From positions 207,506-271,505 of the forward strand of contig JADJYK010000006.1 of assembly GCA_016719815.1 (NCBI GenBank): a DNA stretch of 64,000 bases. The letters run 5' to 3'. This stretch comes from Chitinophagaceae bacterium. Lineage in GTDB: Bacteria; Bacteroidota; Bacteroidia; Chitinophagales; Chitinophagaceae. The position numbers were made by a program, and so were the translations under genes. Positions 36,856 through 47,512 of this stretch are shown in pieces. Every line of letters starts with the position of its first letter. Positions within the stretch are counted from its first letter, which is position 1. The notes under the pieces are model-generated. The model made no database searches. It saw only the letters and a program-made list of their open reading frames with translations, and was not told where the DNA came from.

Positions 36856-39800
36856 TTAACCTTTTGTGCTTCCGTCTTCAACAGAGGCTTTCTTCTCTGT
36901 TGCAGGTTTAGGCACATCTTCTGTGCTTGTTCCTTTGGTTTCAGTTGCAGGTTTGGCTTCAACTGATTTTACAGGAACATCTTCAACACTTCCGGTTTTC
37001 TCCAGAGATTTGGCCGGAGCTTTTGCTGGTTCAACATTCATAACACTGCCAGATACATCAGCAGATTTCGCAGCAGGCTTTTGTATTGCCGGCTGATCAA
37101 GGCTACCACCTGTTGATGCCGGAGCTGCTTTTTTATCAGCAGATTTAACATCGCTAAGAGAAGACTCTATTGCGGCATCATAGCTCACACCTTTATCAGC
37201 AGTCTGATTGTGGGCAACAGGATCAATGTACTTTCCTCTTTGTGCTGCAGGCTTCATCTGTTCAGCCACAAAAGGTATTTTCTGCATGTGAGCATCATTA
37301 CGAACACCTTTCACTTCCCAGCTAACTTTAACATTTGGTTGATTGGTTGCAATTTCAAACTGGTTATTTGCAACCTCTTTGTTGATAATTGCCTGAGCAA
37401 AAGAACCAATTACTGTTAACTGGTAACGGAAGTCTTTGTTAATAGCCTCAAAATAATCTGGAAGTTTTACAACGGCCTTTCCAGTTGCATCAGTTACAAC
37501 ATTACCACTGTAAGCATTGAGTACTTCATTGCTCTCAACTGCAGCATGCATCAGGGTTTTGTTAGCCGGATCTAAGGGGTGATCCATTGTAAATGCCTTT
37601 ACTCCTATGGCAGTGAAATCGCCATTCACCACCACACGTCCGGTTGTATTCTCTATCCTCAGCCTTTCGCCACCGCCACCGAGCTCAAAAATCTGGTAGT
37701 CATCAGTACCAGGATTATTACGTACGTTCCACATGTTAACACCGTTTTTTACATAACGTAAAGCTGCATCACCACTATTAGCATCAATATCCACAACAGA
37801 GAAACTGGCACTTGATTGAACACGAAGACCGGTAGAACCACCATGCAATACATCTAATTTATAAGAAGGAGATACTGTTTGGCCAATACCTACATTACCA
37901 GTTCCATCCTGTATAACAAGACGGCTACCGCCACCTCCTAATTCAAAAATTTCATAGTAATCATCAGCCGGGCGGTTACGGGTGTTCCACTGGTTAACAC
38001 CAGCTTTTGCAAAGCGAAGGGCAGCGTCACCACTTTCTGCATCTATATCTACTACAGAGAATGAAGAAGATGAACGGCTGCGGATTCCAGTTGAACCACC
38101 ATGCAATACATCTAATTTATAAGAAGGAGCTGTAGTTTCGCCGATTCCCACATTACCGGTTCCATCCTGTATAACGAAACGGCTTCCTCCACCACCCAGT
38201 TCAAATATTTCATAATAATCATCGGCAGGACGGTTACGGGTATTCCACTGGTTCACACCAGCTTTTGCAAAACGAAGGGCAGCGTCTCCACTTTCTGCAT
38301 CTATATCTACAACAGAGAATGAAGAAGATGAGCGGCTGCGGATACCAGTTGAACCACCATGCAATACATCTAATTTGTAAGAAGGAGCGGTTGTTTCACC
38401 AATACCTACGTTACCGGTAGCATCCTGAATAACCATTCGGCTACCACCACCACCTAACTCGAATATTTCAAGATAATCATCGGCAGGGCGGTTACGTATG
38501 TTCCACTGATTTACACCTGCTTTTGCAAATCGAAGAGCGGCATCACCACTGGCAGCATCAATATCCACTACTGAAAATGAACCGGAAGAACGGCTGCGGA
38601 TACCAGTTGAACCACCATGTAATACATCTAACTTGTAAGAAGGGGCTGTGGTTTCTCCAATACCTACGTTACCAGTTCCATCCTGAATAACAACACGGCT
38701 GCCGCCACCTCCCATTTCAAATATTTCGTAGTAATTATCAGCAGGCCTGTTACGGGTATTCCATTGAGTCACCCCTGGCATTTTGGAAACGAAGGGCCGC
38801 ATCACCACTTGCACCATCAATATCAATCAAAGAGAAAGATGAAGAAGAACGGATGCGGGCACCAGTTGACCCACCATGTAACACATCTAACTTGTATGAA
38901 GGGGCTGCGGTTTCTCCAATACCTACATTACCCGTTGCATCCTGAATAACCATGCGGCTGCCACCACCGCCCAGCTCAAATATTTCAAGATAATTATCAC
39001 CCGGACGATTCCTTATGTTCCATTGGTTAACGCCGGCATTTCCAAAACGTAAAGCTGCATCACCGCTGGCTGCGTTAATATCAACTACAGAGAAGCCAGA
39101 AGTTGAATTTACACCTATGCCGGTAGAGCCACCATGACTTACAGTAAACTTATGTGTGGGAGTTGTTGTCGCTACCCCTACGTTAGTTCCATCATCAGAT
39201 AACTGAGAATTGCCTAAAACAGTACCGCTGGGGGTCCATTTTGGAAGAAGATTTAGCGTACCACTGCCAGTAACGGCACCAATAGATGCAACGGTTTGCC
39301 AAGTGGCATTTCCAGAAGCATCACTGGCTAAAATTCTGCTGGCAGCCTCACCAATGCCTTGCAGCCGGAGTCCACCAGTTGTATGTAATGCCAGCCCGGA
39401 AGTAGTTGTAAAACGGCCCCCGGTACCTGTATTTGATGTACCGTTAATACCAATACCACTGGCGCTGCTGCCATTTACACCAATACCTGATGGAGCGGCA
39501 CCATACACACCCCAGCCGCTTCCGGCCTGTGTACCAGTAACACCGATACCTAAACCACCAGTGCCGTTATTTTGTCCAAGCAAACCAGTTGAAAAACCAC
39601 CTGGTGATGTTGAAGAAACAATCCCTTTTACAGCGGCAGCATTCCCTGCGGTTGAGTTAGTCACACCTTCTAATGAAGTACTGCCTGCGCCTGTTCCGGA
39701 GTTTGTAATTTTAAAGAGGGACCCTGCATCAGCCTGAGTTTTATTAAATGGCAAAACCATATCGCCAGAAGTTGTTGCATATAGTGAAAAAGGAACACTT

Positions 39801-40174
39801 GCCAGCTGGGCCGAACCAATATTAATAAAACTTGTACCACCGGCAGGGTCAACTTCAACCTGAATATATTTTGAACCTACTGACCAGTTTACACCGAGGA
39901 TCGTTCCGGTAACATTGGTAGCTCCGGCACTACCTACCTGAACATTGAATAATCCAAATGGATTAGTAACAGCAGTTCTGGATTCCTGGTAAACAACAGG
40001 CCCAGCAGATGAACCGTCACGGACAGTTAAGCGAATACCAATGTTCTGATTCTTTAAAACGTTACCTACACTGTTACGGGCAACACCCTGGTAATTGAAA
40101 AAACCAGGCGACTGGCTATAGCCTGAGATGGCTACCAACAATACAGCCGCCAGTAATGATAATATCTTTTTCAT
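36856..40174 (-). CDS. Secreted surface protein with six 86-residue tandem repeats (one frameshift)
   Basis: A protein of about 1,100 residues. It starts with a signal peptide (ISGYSQ), then FFNYQGVARNSVGNVLKNQNIGIRLTV, a start common in Bacteroidota tail-fibre-like or autotransported cell-surface proteins. A Gly/Ser/Thr-rich region follows (TGTGGRFTTTSG). Six near-identical units start VGIGETTAPSYKLDVLHGG and end FELGGGGSRMVIQDATGN. Then come a beta-rich domain (VNGDFTAIGVKAFTMDHPLDP) and a low-complexity Lys/Pro/Ala/Ser tail with repeated SVEDVP-like words. The frame breaks near 38770 in the second unit (RFQNAxGVTQW expected). Each unit resembles one turn of a trimeric fibre, so an adhesin-like fibre is my guess. 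No enzyme motif is present. Confidence 0.78.
37636..39181 (-). repeat. Six 258-bp tandem repeats within the fibre-like gene
   Basis: CCATGCAATA recurs at 37841 and 38099, exactly 258 bp apart, and flanking sequence matches over whole units. The middle units are nearly identical at DNA level, whereas the outer ones (first and sixth) have diverged, the pattern left by recent internal duplication. Copy number may be wrong in any assembly. Confidence 0.9.
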
Positions 40175-40219
40175 TTTGTTTTTGTTTTTTGATTAAGTAA
40201 TGGCTACCTGAATTATTGT

Positions 40220-40807
40220 TTAATCCATTTTTATGACCTTCAGGCCACTATGACGGATAACTTCAAGATTATCACCCGGTCTGTTTACATCTGGTTTCAG
40301 GTCTGCAACCACGAAATAAACACCATTTGGATATTTTGAAAGATCGAACATCTCAATCCGGCAACAACCATCGTAGTGGTAACTCCTTTTTTCAAGTAAG
40401 CTTCCCACAGAATTGATGAGCTGAAGACTCATCTGTCCCGGTGTTTTGACAAAGAAGTCGACTTCAAATTTTCCACTGGTTGGATTGGGGAATAATTTGT
40501 AATCTCCGTTTTCGAACAGAACTGTATACGGCGAATTGTGAATTTCATCCGTACAGGGTTGCAGCACTCCTTGTGTAATAAGGAAAGCACTGTCGGCCGG
40601 AGCAAAAGCCTGAACAAGCACCAACTCTCCCACACTCCATTCATAGCGGTAATACGACAAAGCATTGTCATATGTTCCTCCGGCGGAATTGACAATGGCC
40701 GGCACTACACCGTTTACTGGATTGAGAGAAGGCACCTGCCCATAACAGAAGGAAATGGCAAGAAATACTGCCAGGTAAGAAAGTGAAATTTTCTTTCTCA
40801 TGAGCAT
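40220..40807 (-). CDS. Secreted protein with T9SS type A sorting domain
   Basis: A 195-residue protein with a signal peptide (FLAISFCYGQ), a central segment of about 80 residues (YRYEWSVGELVLVQAF, FLITQGVLQPC) and a C-terminal sorting domain: YKLFPNPTSGKFEVDFFVKTPGQMSLQLINSVG, then LSKYPNGVYFVVADL and HSGLKVIKMD. The VGE/ITQGVLQP block is a common short module upstream of sorting domains in Bacteroidota. It lies 45 bases upstream of the repeat protein and may be co-transcribed with it, suggesting a joint surface structure. Confidence 0.78.
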   Translation of the reverse strand: MLMRKKISLSYLAVFLAISFCYGQVPSLNPVNGVVPAIVNSAGGTYDNALSYYRYEWSVGELVLVQAFAPADSAFLITQGVLQPCTDEIHNSPYTVLFENGDYKLFPNPTSGKFEVDFFVKTPGQMSLQLINSVGSLLEKRSYHYDGCCRIEMFDLSKYPNGVYFVVADLKPDVNRPGDNLEVIRHSGLKVIKMD

Positions 40808-41044
40808 TGTGTTTAATGGTTAAAAAAAATCCACAGGGACTGATTAGGATAATTTTCAGTAGTACTGGCTGCTGCTAATGAGAGAGATAACCAAAGGCGG
40901 ATAACTATATCCGTAAATAAAATTATAAATAAGTTTTAACCTGACAAATTAAATTATTGTGTTCAGGATACTCATTGTAAGCTGCAGTAAAAGACTTTTG
41001 CATTATAAAACCATAAACCGGGTATTCAAAACCTTATTACTGTT

Positions 41045-41623
41045 CTATCCGGGAAAGGCCATTTTATAATCCACATTAATTTTCCCTTTGGAAATATCGT
41101 TGAGTTTCCCTTTAAGAAGTTTCCTTTTTAGCGGAGAAATATGATCGATAAACAATTTCCCCTCAATATGATCGTATTCGTGTAGAATAACCCTTGCCGT
41201 TAGACCTGTGAATGTTTTTTCTTGTGTTTGAAATTGGTCATCAACATACAAAAGTGTAACAGTCTCCTGGCGGTAAATGTCTTCCCTTATCTTAGGAATA
41301 CTAAGGCAGCCTTCATTATATGACCACTCATCACCTTCCAGTTCTTTTATATGGGCATTGATAAATACAGCTTTTAATCCCTCATCACCGGGATATTCAG
41401 CCCGGTCATCTTCATCCATACTCCTGAACATCTGTAACGTATCTACAACAAAAAGCCTGATATTACGGTTTACCTGCGGAGCAGCCAGCCCAACACCACT
41501 ACTGGCATACATAGTCTCCCACATGTCCTCAATCAGTTTATCCAGTTGCGGGTAATCCTGCGTAATGTCTTTTGCAATTTTCCTCAAAACTGGATGACCA
41601 TATGCTATGATAGGGAGTATCAA
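41045..41623 (-). CDS. def: Peptide deformylase
   Basis: A 192-residue metalloenzyme that removes the formyl group from new proteins. All three motifs are present: GVGLAAPQVN (motif 1), EGCLSIPKI (motif 2, metal-binding Cys) and HEYDHIEGKLFIDHI (motif 3, HExxH-type with both His). Length is normal and the frame intact. It follows ruvX in the same direction. Confidence 0.96.
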   Translation of the reverse strand: MILPIIAYGHPVLRKIAKDITQDYPQLDKLIEDMWETMYASSGVGLAAPQVNRNIRLFVVDTLQMFRSMDEDDRAEYPGDEGLKAVFINAHIKELEGDEWSYNEGCLSIPKIREDIYRQETVTLLYVDDQFQTQEKTFTGLTARVILHEYDHIEGKLFIDHISPLKRKLLKGKLNDISKGKINVDYKMAFPG

Positions 41624-41657
41624 GTTAATATGTTTATAAGTTAACAGGTATAATATG

Positions 41658-41665
41658 CAAATTTA
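41658..41665 (-). promoter_or_regulatory. -7 box upstream of def
   Basis: On the minus strand TAAATTTG matches TAnnTTTG exactly, 34 bases before the def start. It lies between ruvX and def, so def can be transcribed separately. Confidence 0.55.
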
Positions 41666-41696
41666 ACTCTTATCAACTTATTAACCTTTAAACTTG

Positions 41697-42110
41697 TCAA
41701 CTTTGCATTCTTAAATACTCCTGAAGCATAATGGTAGCCGCAATTTCGTCCACCAGGGCCTTGTTACGTCGCTGCATTTTCTTAAGGCCCATTTCAAGCA
41801 TGGCATCTTTGGCCATTTTGGAGGTATAGCGTTCATCTACTTTTTTAATTGAAATAGAGGGAAAGCTTTTCTGCAATTCTTTTATACATTTCTCAACATG
41901 GGGTGTGGCATGTGTGGCAGTATCATCCCAGTTGGTTGGCCAGCCGATAATTATTTGTTCGACCTGTTCTTTTGAAAAATAGTCTTTTAAGAAAGAAATC
42001 AGTTCTTTGGGATGTATTGTAGTAAGTCCTGTTGCTATTATCTGCAACGGGTCGGTAACGGCAATGCCGGTTCTTTTTAAGCCGTAGTCTATACAGAGGA
42101 TTCTTGCCAA
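41697..42110 (-). CDS. ruvX: Putative Holliday junction resolvase / rRNA-processing nuclease (YqgF)
   Basis: 137 residues from a TTG start at 42110, chosen because the family begins (M)ARILCIDYGLKRTGIAVTDP. An in-frame start at 42176 would add an unrelated overlap with ubiA. Motifs are IDYGLKRTGIAV, IIGWPTNWDDTATHATPHVEKCIKEL, VDERYTSKMA and the C-terminal KALVDEIAATIMLQEYL. The RNase H-like fold is implicated in 16S rRNA 5' maturation. The start is 5 bases from the ubiA stop. Confidence 0.92.
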   Translation of the reverse strand: MARILCIDYGLKRTGIAVTDPLQIIATGLTTIHPKELISFLKDYFSKEQVEQIIIGWPTNWDDTATHATPHVEKCIKELQKSFPSISIKKVDERYTSKMAKDAMLEMGLKKMQRRNKALVDEIAATIMLQEYLRMQS

Positions 42111-42114
42111 TGGA

Positions 42115-43044
42115 TTATGAATTAATAAATAAATCCGCAAGCACAAAGATGGCGAAAACAACGGATGCAATTTCATTGGCCGTCATAAATGCAATATTCA
42201 CTCTCTTTAAATCATGCGGATTTACTAATGAATGCTGATAAACAAGCATGCCCACAAATACGCCAATGCCAATCCAGTACAGCCAGCCAAAATTTCCATG
42301 CTCACCGGCTAATACTACAGCTGCAGCACTAAGCAGGTGTAAAAATGCTGAAACTCTTAATGCCTTACCCTTTCCAAGCCATGCCGGAATGGAATACAAT
42401 TGCTGCGATTTATCAAATTCCTCATCCTGTAAAGCATAGATAATATCAAAACCACTTACCCAAAAGATTACTGCCAGCGAGAAGAGAATGGGCAGCAAGG
42501 CAAACTGGCCGGTTACTGCAAGGTATGCCCCGATGGGAGCCAATGACAGCCCCAAGCCTAATATTAAATGACAAAGCGGTGTAAACCGTTTGGTATAACT
42601 ATAGCCCAACACCACGGCCAGAGCAACCGGTGAGAGGTAAAAACATACTTTATTAATAAAATAAGTAGCGGCGACAAAAAGCAAGCTGCTGATAATGGTA
42701 AAAGCTAAAGCATTGCGGGCAGAGATTGTTCCGGCAGGAATTTCTCTTATCGCCGTTCTTGCATTCCTAGCATCAAAATGTCTGTCTAAGTACCGGTTAA
42801 ATGCCATTGCTGCACTGCGGGCAAAAATCATGCAGAGGATGACCAGAATAAATAAATACCAATTGTGACTCATAAAAACCTGAGTTCTTTGCCATACAGT
42901 TTCAATCATAGCATAATGAATCTTGACATTTGGAATCTTGCTTAGATGTCCGACGCCAATAATGAACCCAATCAGCGCAAAAGGCATTGCGAAGATGGTG
43001 TGAGAGAATTTTATAAGAGAAAGATAACTTTTAATTCGGTTCAT
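42115..43044 (-). CDS. ubiA: UbiA-family prenyltransferase (menaquinone pathway likely)
   Basis: A 309-residue polytopic membrane enzyme. The first Asp-rich motif is NRYLDRHFDARNARTAIREIPAG and the second is YALQDEEFDKSQQLYSIP, both required for prenyl-diphosphate binding. Eight to nine hydrophobic segments are visible. Proteins of this type are called 4-hydroxybenzoate octaprenyltransferase-like (UbiA/MqnP); in Bacteroidota they probably serve menaquinone synthesis. The start ATG is the last of four ATGAACN heptamers (see repeat at 43039). Confidence 0.9.
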   Translation of the reverse strand: MNRIKSYLSLIKFSHTIFAMPFALIGFIIGVGHLSKIPNVKIHYAMIETVWQRTQVFMSHNWYLFILVILCMIFARSAAMAFNRYLDRHFDARNARTAIREIPAGTISARNALAFTIISSLLFVAATYFINKVCFYLSPVALAVVLGYSYTKRFTPLCHLILGLGLSLAPIGAYLAVTGQFALLPILFSLAVIFWVSGFDIIYALQDEEFDKSQQLYSIPAWLGKGKALRVSAFLHLLSAAAVVLAGEHGNFGWLYWIGIGVFVGMLVYQHSLVNPHDLKRVNIAFMTANEIASVVFAIFVLADLFINS

Positions 43045-43066
43045 AGTTCATTGTTCATGGTTCATA
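43039..43066 (-). repeat. Four heptamers carrying the ubiA start codon
   Basis: On the plus strand GTTCATA, GTTCATT, GTTCATG and GTTCATA run head to tail. On the coding strand each gives ATGAAC. Because the period is 7, successive ATGs fall in different frames, and only the last (43044) is in frame with ubiA. Confidence 0.85.
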
Positions 43067-43122
43067 GCTTAGAATGAATCTCTTAGCTTCGTTATCATCT
43101 TGCAAAGTACATCATAGCTATT

Positions 43123-43419
43123 TTAGTTTTTATCGGATATATCCGGGTTAATATACTTTCGCTTAATTGCAAGGTAAAGACAAGCCACTACTTCAACTGC
43201 AGAACGAAGGGCAATATTCAGAAACCTCCTAAACTCCGGCTTTGTTTGCCCGGTACTTCCTTCCGCTATATTCAATACAACCGAATCGGCTGCCCGTTTC
43301 ATTTGCGATGCCAAACTGAAACGTTCATCGGCAGGAAACGATTTTGCCAGTAAATCAATCTCATTCGACAAATCAACTGCCATATGCCATACCTTCCAAT
43401 CCTCAAACCTAAATGCCAT
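43123..43419 (-). CDS. Four-helix-bundle protein (S23-like), early in-frame stop
   Basis: 98 residues of the small four-helix-bundle family (TIGR02436): FEDWKVWHMAVDLSNEIDLLAKSFPADERFSLASQMKRAADSV, LNIAEGSTGQTKPEFRRFL and IALRSAVEVVACLYLAIKRKYI. It ends at TAA 43123, but the same frame continues with NSYDVLCKMITKLRDSF to a second stop at 43069-43071. That continuation is the normal C-terminus of the family (about 116 residues), so the TAA is a premature stop by substitution rather than an indel. Function is unknown; relatives occur in 23S rRNA intervening sequences and elsewhere. Confidence 0.8.
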   Translation of the reverse strand: MAFRFEDWKVWHMAVDLSNEIDLLAKSFPADERFSLASQMKRAADSVVLNIAEGSTGQTKPEFRRFLNIALRSAVEVVACLYLAIKRKYINPDISDKN

Positions 43420-43456
43420 ATGATTTCAGTAATAAATTTTTTACAATAGAACACTG

Positions 43457-43996
43457 CTATGAACTATGAGCCATCCTCTCCCTCACCAGTTCCCACAAAA
43501 CAACCCCTGCCGCTGTTGCAATATTCAGCGAATGCTTCATACCCAACTGCGGTATTTCCAGACAGCCATCGCACAATTCAATAGTACTTTGCTCCACACC
43601 TGTTACTTCGTTTCCAAATACAATGGCAATTTTTTCTTCAGTTTCAAAACCAATGGCATTTAGTTTATAACTGCCTTCAGCCTGCTCAGCAGCATATACA
43701 TTAAATCCCAATTGCCGTAACGCTGCTATCGCTTCTGCCGCTGTTTTAAAATGCTTCCAGTTTACCGTTTCTTCTGCACCTAAAGCCGTTTTTTTTATCT
43801 CTTTATGCGGTGGCTTGGCTGAATAACCAATAATGTAAATGGCTTCAATAAGAAAAGCATCGGATGTACGGAACACACTGCCCACATTATAGGCACTGCG
43901 GATGTTTTCCAGCACCACAATAATGGGCATTTTCTCTGATTGCCTGAACTCTTCAACTGACTTGCGGCCCAGTTCTGCCATGCTCAGTTTTCGCAT
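43457..43996 (-). CDS. TrmH/SpoU-family RNA methyltransferase
   Basis: A 179-residue SPOUT enzyme. Motif 1 is VVLENIRSAYNVGSVFRTSDAF, motif 2 IAIVFGNEVTGVEQ and motif 3 CLEIPQLGMKHSLNIATAAGVVLWEL, which together form the deep trefoil knot that binds SAM. It probably 2'-O-methylates tRNA or rRNA, and the target cannot be told from sequence. The start at 43996 is only 4 bases after a perfect TAnnTTTG box, suggesting a leaderless mRNA. Confidence 0.93.
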   Translation of the reverse strand: MRKLSMAELGRKSVEEFRQSEKMPIIVVLENIRSAYNVGSVFRTSDAFLIEAIYIIGYSAKPPHKEIKKTALGAEETVNWKHFKTAAEAIAALRQLGFNVYAAEQAEGSYKLNAIGFETEEKIAIVFGNEVTGVEQSTIELCDGCLEIPQLGMKHSLNIATAAGVVLWELVRERMAHSS

Positions 43997-44000
43997 GGCG

Positions 44001-44008
44001 CAAAGGTA
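44001..44008 (-). promoter_or_regulatory. -7 box of the TrmH-family gene (leaderless)
   Basis: On the minus strand TACCTTTG, then CGCC, then ATG. With the box centred at -7 the transcript would begin at or beside the start codon. Confidence 0.6.
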
Positions 44009-44021
44009 AGTGCAAGAGTCA

Positions 44022-45646
44022 TTAATTTTTCAGCATCTTCAGTGTACCCTTTTCTCCTGAGGGAACACTATACCTGACCAAATAAATTCCCGGCGACAGC
44101 CGTACCAATGGCATTGTTAAATAGTTACTACCCGATAAAACCGAAGTGGATTGTTCATATACTCTTCGTCCTGATACATCATAAACACTCAGTTGCAACG
44201 CCTGGCTGTATCTCGATTTTACATTAACAGTAATATTATCAGTAAACGGATTGGGATAGAACTGTATCATGATTGCTTCTTTTACAGATGCAGGATAATC
44301 GTAGCAACCACCGGTGTTTTTTAGATTTTTCCCTATCCAGGCTAATCTGTATTCCAGCCATTCTTTCAAATAATCAATTTCTCCGGAATAACTGTAAGCA
44401 ATTGGATCAGGATTCGGCCACACATATTGTCCAAGTACCGGCCATTTCTGGAAATGCCGTTGCCTTGCTTCTGCTGTTAAGCTCACAACTGAATCAATCA
44501 ATTTATTCAGTCTCAAATCACTCAGAACCCCTGTGCTGCGCAGTTCTTTCCAGCGACATCTTAATTTTCCTTGAAATGATGAGTCATTAACCAGCTTTTC
44601 CCACCAGAATGGTATTTGCCAGTAATCCTGCGGACAATTCTTGTTAAACTCATATGCCCATCCGGCTGTATCACTTCCTTTACAGTAATTGGCATTCCGG
44701 AAAGCCAGATCATAATCCCAAACAGGGCCAGCCACCAATTTTCCTCCCTTACTATTCTTGTCTTTGTATAAAAACGTACTGAGCCTGTACCCATCCACAT
44801 TACGGCTAACTTCATTCACAATGAAATAATCAATAAATGAATTCTCGTCAGCATATTTTCTCCAGCCGATTTGTTTATTCTCATAATTTTTAGCTGCTAA
44901 TGCAGTTTCGAAACTGTCAACATGCATTCTTATAAATGAAGCCTGCTCCGCAACAATAGCTGTGCTTTTAGGATAAACATAGCTGAAGCGGATGCTTTGC
45001 CCTGCACTGCTGTTCTGCGGCGGGAACTGACTCACCCAGGCCGGCGCATCTTTGTCCAACGAAAAAATATAGCCGCCCGTAATAGCATCACCACTCACAT
45101 CTGCAGCATTCAATTTAGAAATATTTACCCTGCCGCTGTTACGCTTTATTTTTTCCATCAGTACATAAACACCAACATAATCGTTGTTAAGCACTACTTC
45201 CACATAACGGCAGTTGGCTGCCCAATGCCCCATTTCTCTCGACATGGTATAGGCCAGAAAATTACGCATCAAAGTTTTATCGGTATAAGGTGCATATAAT
45301 ACCCAGTCACTCTCAGAAGGCATCCCAAGTATTGACTGATTTTTTGAATTCCCTGCATTATCCCAAAGCTCAAAGCCGTAAGACTTCATAGGAAACATCT
45401 GTGACGACTGTCCCTGACTTCAATGCCAACTTTTCCATTGTAGTGGTTAAACGGGTCGGTAATATTATTGCGAACTCCCGGTCCGTTATATATGATACCC
45501 ATGTCGGCCATAATCTTTGGGTCATCTATAATTGTTTGTCCGTTTGTATTAATAAAAACAACCGGTAAATTGGAAGAGGTAAAGGTTTGTGCTGGCAAAC
45601 AAAAAGCAAGCAAAGAAAATAAAGCAGCAAGTTGGATTTTTTTCAT
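44022..45646 (-). CDS. CotH-kinase-family secreted protein with T9SS sorting domain (one frameshift)
   Basis: About 540 residues. Signal peptide LLAFCLPAQ; start taken at ATG 45646. A first segment (SNLPVVFINTNGQTI, KVGIEVR) is followed by the CotH core: KSYGFELWD, SDWVLYAPYTDKTLMRNFLAYTMSREMGHWA, NNDYVGVYVLMEKIKRN, then FIDYFIVNEVSRNVDGYRLSTFLYKDK and PVWDYDLAFRNANY. CotH proteins are atypical kinases in spore coats. Bacteroidota secreted forms often occur near cell-surface machinery and their substrate is unknown. The last 75 residues are a sorting domain (QFYPNPFTDNITVNVKS, LSPGIYLVRYSV). The frame breaks near 45390, where EVRGQSSQMFPMKS would be the expected reading. Confidence 0.88.
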
Positions 45647-45744
45647 AACCACATTTCAAACCATAAAGGTAGGCTGGCATTTTGTGGTATAAAAAAGAAA
45701 GGGGCGAAACTAATCCGCCCCTCAGTATGCAAATAAACTGTATC

Positions 45745-47456
45745 CTATTTCAGGTTCACAATCTTCTTATCTTTCGGGTATTTTACACTATAGCTAAACC
45801 TTACTTTCTTGCTTTCTCCGAGTTTTAAATCAATTTTCCAGGTAAGCACACCGGTTTCTTCATTAATCATTGCATCGCCATCTTCCTCTAATTTAATTTC
45901 CACCTCTTTAATAGTGCTCAGTGGAAACTGGTCTTTGAGCAAGAGGTTCACATCAGTTACTTTATTATTCTTAACCAGTATTTCATATGTAAATACTTGC
46001 CTGGTATTGCCGCCACTTGTTTTCAGGCTGCTAAGTTCTTTAACCAGCGAACGTTTTACGGCAACCCTCTTATCCCTTCCAAGTGACAGGTTCAGCGTAT
46101 CGGAAGTGGTGTTCGGGTCAATCAGCGATTTGCCGATATAAGTATCATCCATAATGATGTTGGCATCGCCGGGCAGCAGGTCAAGGTTCTGCCAGTCGGC
46201 CACTTCGGCCAGCAGGTAGGCATCTTTATCCATCTTAGGCACAGCATAGTTTTTTAGTATGCAGTCTATTTCCTCATCCTTAATCGTAACACTGTGCAGC
46301 TCTCCATTGCAGGTAACATCATAGGGCAGGGCTATTTCAAAGTTGGTATTCAGTTGTCCCTGGCTTAATGTTGTATATTGTTGTAGTGTACTTGGGTTTA
46401 TAGTTTGAAGCCCTGCGGTTTTCCCTTCCAGTTTATATTGTCCGTAACCCGTTACCACTACTTCTTTCAGGCTTTCATCATTGTTATAAGATTGTATCGT
46501 ATTTCGCATGGCATTTCCCTGTGCGGCCCTGCGCTGAAGGTCGTTATATAAGCCAGGCACATATAATTGCAGATACCAGGGTGAAAGAACCGGAGCAGCC
46601 ACACCAAAATTGGGTGTGCCTGTGCTGAGTGTAAGCTTTGTTTTCTTCCAGTCAATGCCAGTGGTTTGTGTAAGAGATGCCTTGTACACTAATTTCACTT
46701 TATTGGTTTTAGAGTTCACCCTCACATCATACACAGCTGTCCATCCGGCGTTGTTAGTATAGTAAGACAACTCAACAGGGATATCACCTCCTTTTTACAA
46801 ATCACCTGCAGGTATACCTGGCCATAAGATTTCTGTCTTGGAGATGGCGGTGGCGTAAGATTGGCGATTCTGTTCCGCATATCTTCAATCTTCTTATTCT
46901 GCACAGTAATATTTTGATTGTGATTGTAAATATTGTTTTTTGACTTGTCAATTTTGTTATTGTAGTATTCCAGCAGTTTTAATACTTCGTCGCTGGTTAT
47001 TGTTTTATTTCCACTTGTGTTAATGGTAGTTTCAATCAGTAAACCGGTTTTACTCAGTATTTCCTGTTCTATTGAAATAAGGTTATTGATACGGCCAATC
47101 TCTTTATACAGAAGGGCGATACTGTCTTCAATACGGTCGGCTTCTTTATTTTTTTGTACCGGTGGTACAGGCGGGTAAAACACGGCATAGCGTTGTGATA
47201 ATAATGCCACATCTTCGGGCACACTTATTTGCAAACTGTTTACATCAGCAGTAGTGCCCAGCATGTTAATCACTATCACTTTTGTTCCGGCATCCACTCT
47301 TACCTTGCTTTCGTGGGTAAGTTCGGCACCATATCCAAAATACACGGTGGCATTGGTAATAGTAGCATCTGCACGGGCAGTATCGCTGTTCTGGGCAAAA
47401 GTTTTCAGAAAGGCACAGGAAATCAACATCCCGGCCAGCAGGAAATTTTTCTTCAT
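45745..47456 (-). CDS. DUF4139-domain secreted protein (mucoidy inhibitor MuiA-like), one frameshift
   Basis: About 570 residues from ATG 47456 (MKKNFLLAG, signal ending KTFAQ). The N-terminal DUF4140-like part (ATITNATVYFGYGAELTHE) is followed by a coiled coil (ADRIEDSIALLYKEIGRINNLISIEQEIL, KIDKSKNNIYNHNQN) and the DUF4139 domain (YYTNNAGWTAVYDVRVNSKTNKVKLVYKASLTQTTGIDWKKTKLTLSTG) ending in YSVKYPKDK. A SusC-like phrase, LKEVVVTGYG, sits in a linker around residue 360. Function is unknown; it is envelope-associated in Bacteroidota. The break near 46780 separates VICKK from ELSYYTNNAGW and is a likely indel. Confidence 0.88.
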
Positions 47457-47512
47457 AAATGATAATTTCCAGTACTGATGCAAAAAGAGACAGGGTGACA
47501 TAAACACTTCCT

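Noticed and set aside
37636..39181. Repeats as a CRISPR array or mobile element
   Set aside because: The 258-bp period is a whole number of codons and encodes one continuous protein repeat.
39210..39737. Long Pro/Val-rich plus-strand frame
   Set aside because: It is antisense to the Gly/Ser/Thr-rich part of the fibre-like gene, which is supported by signal peptide and repeats.
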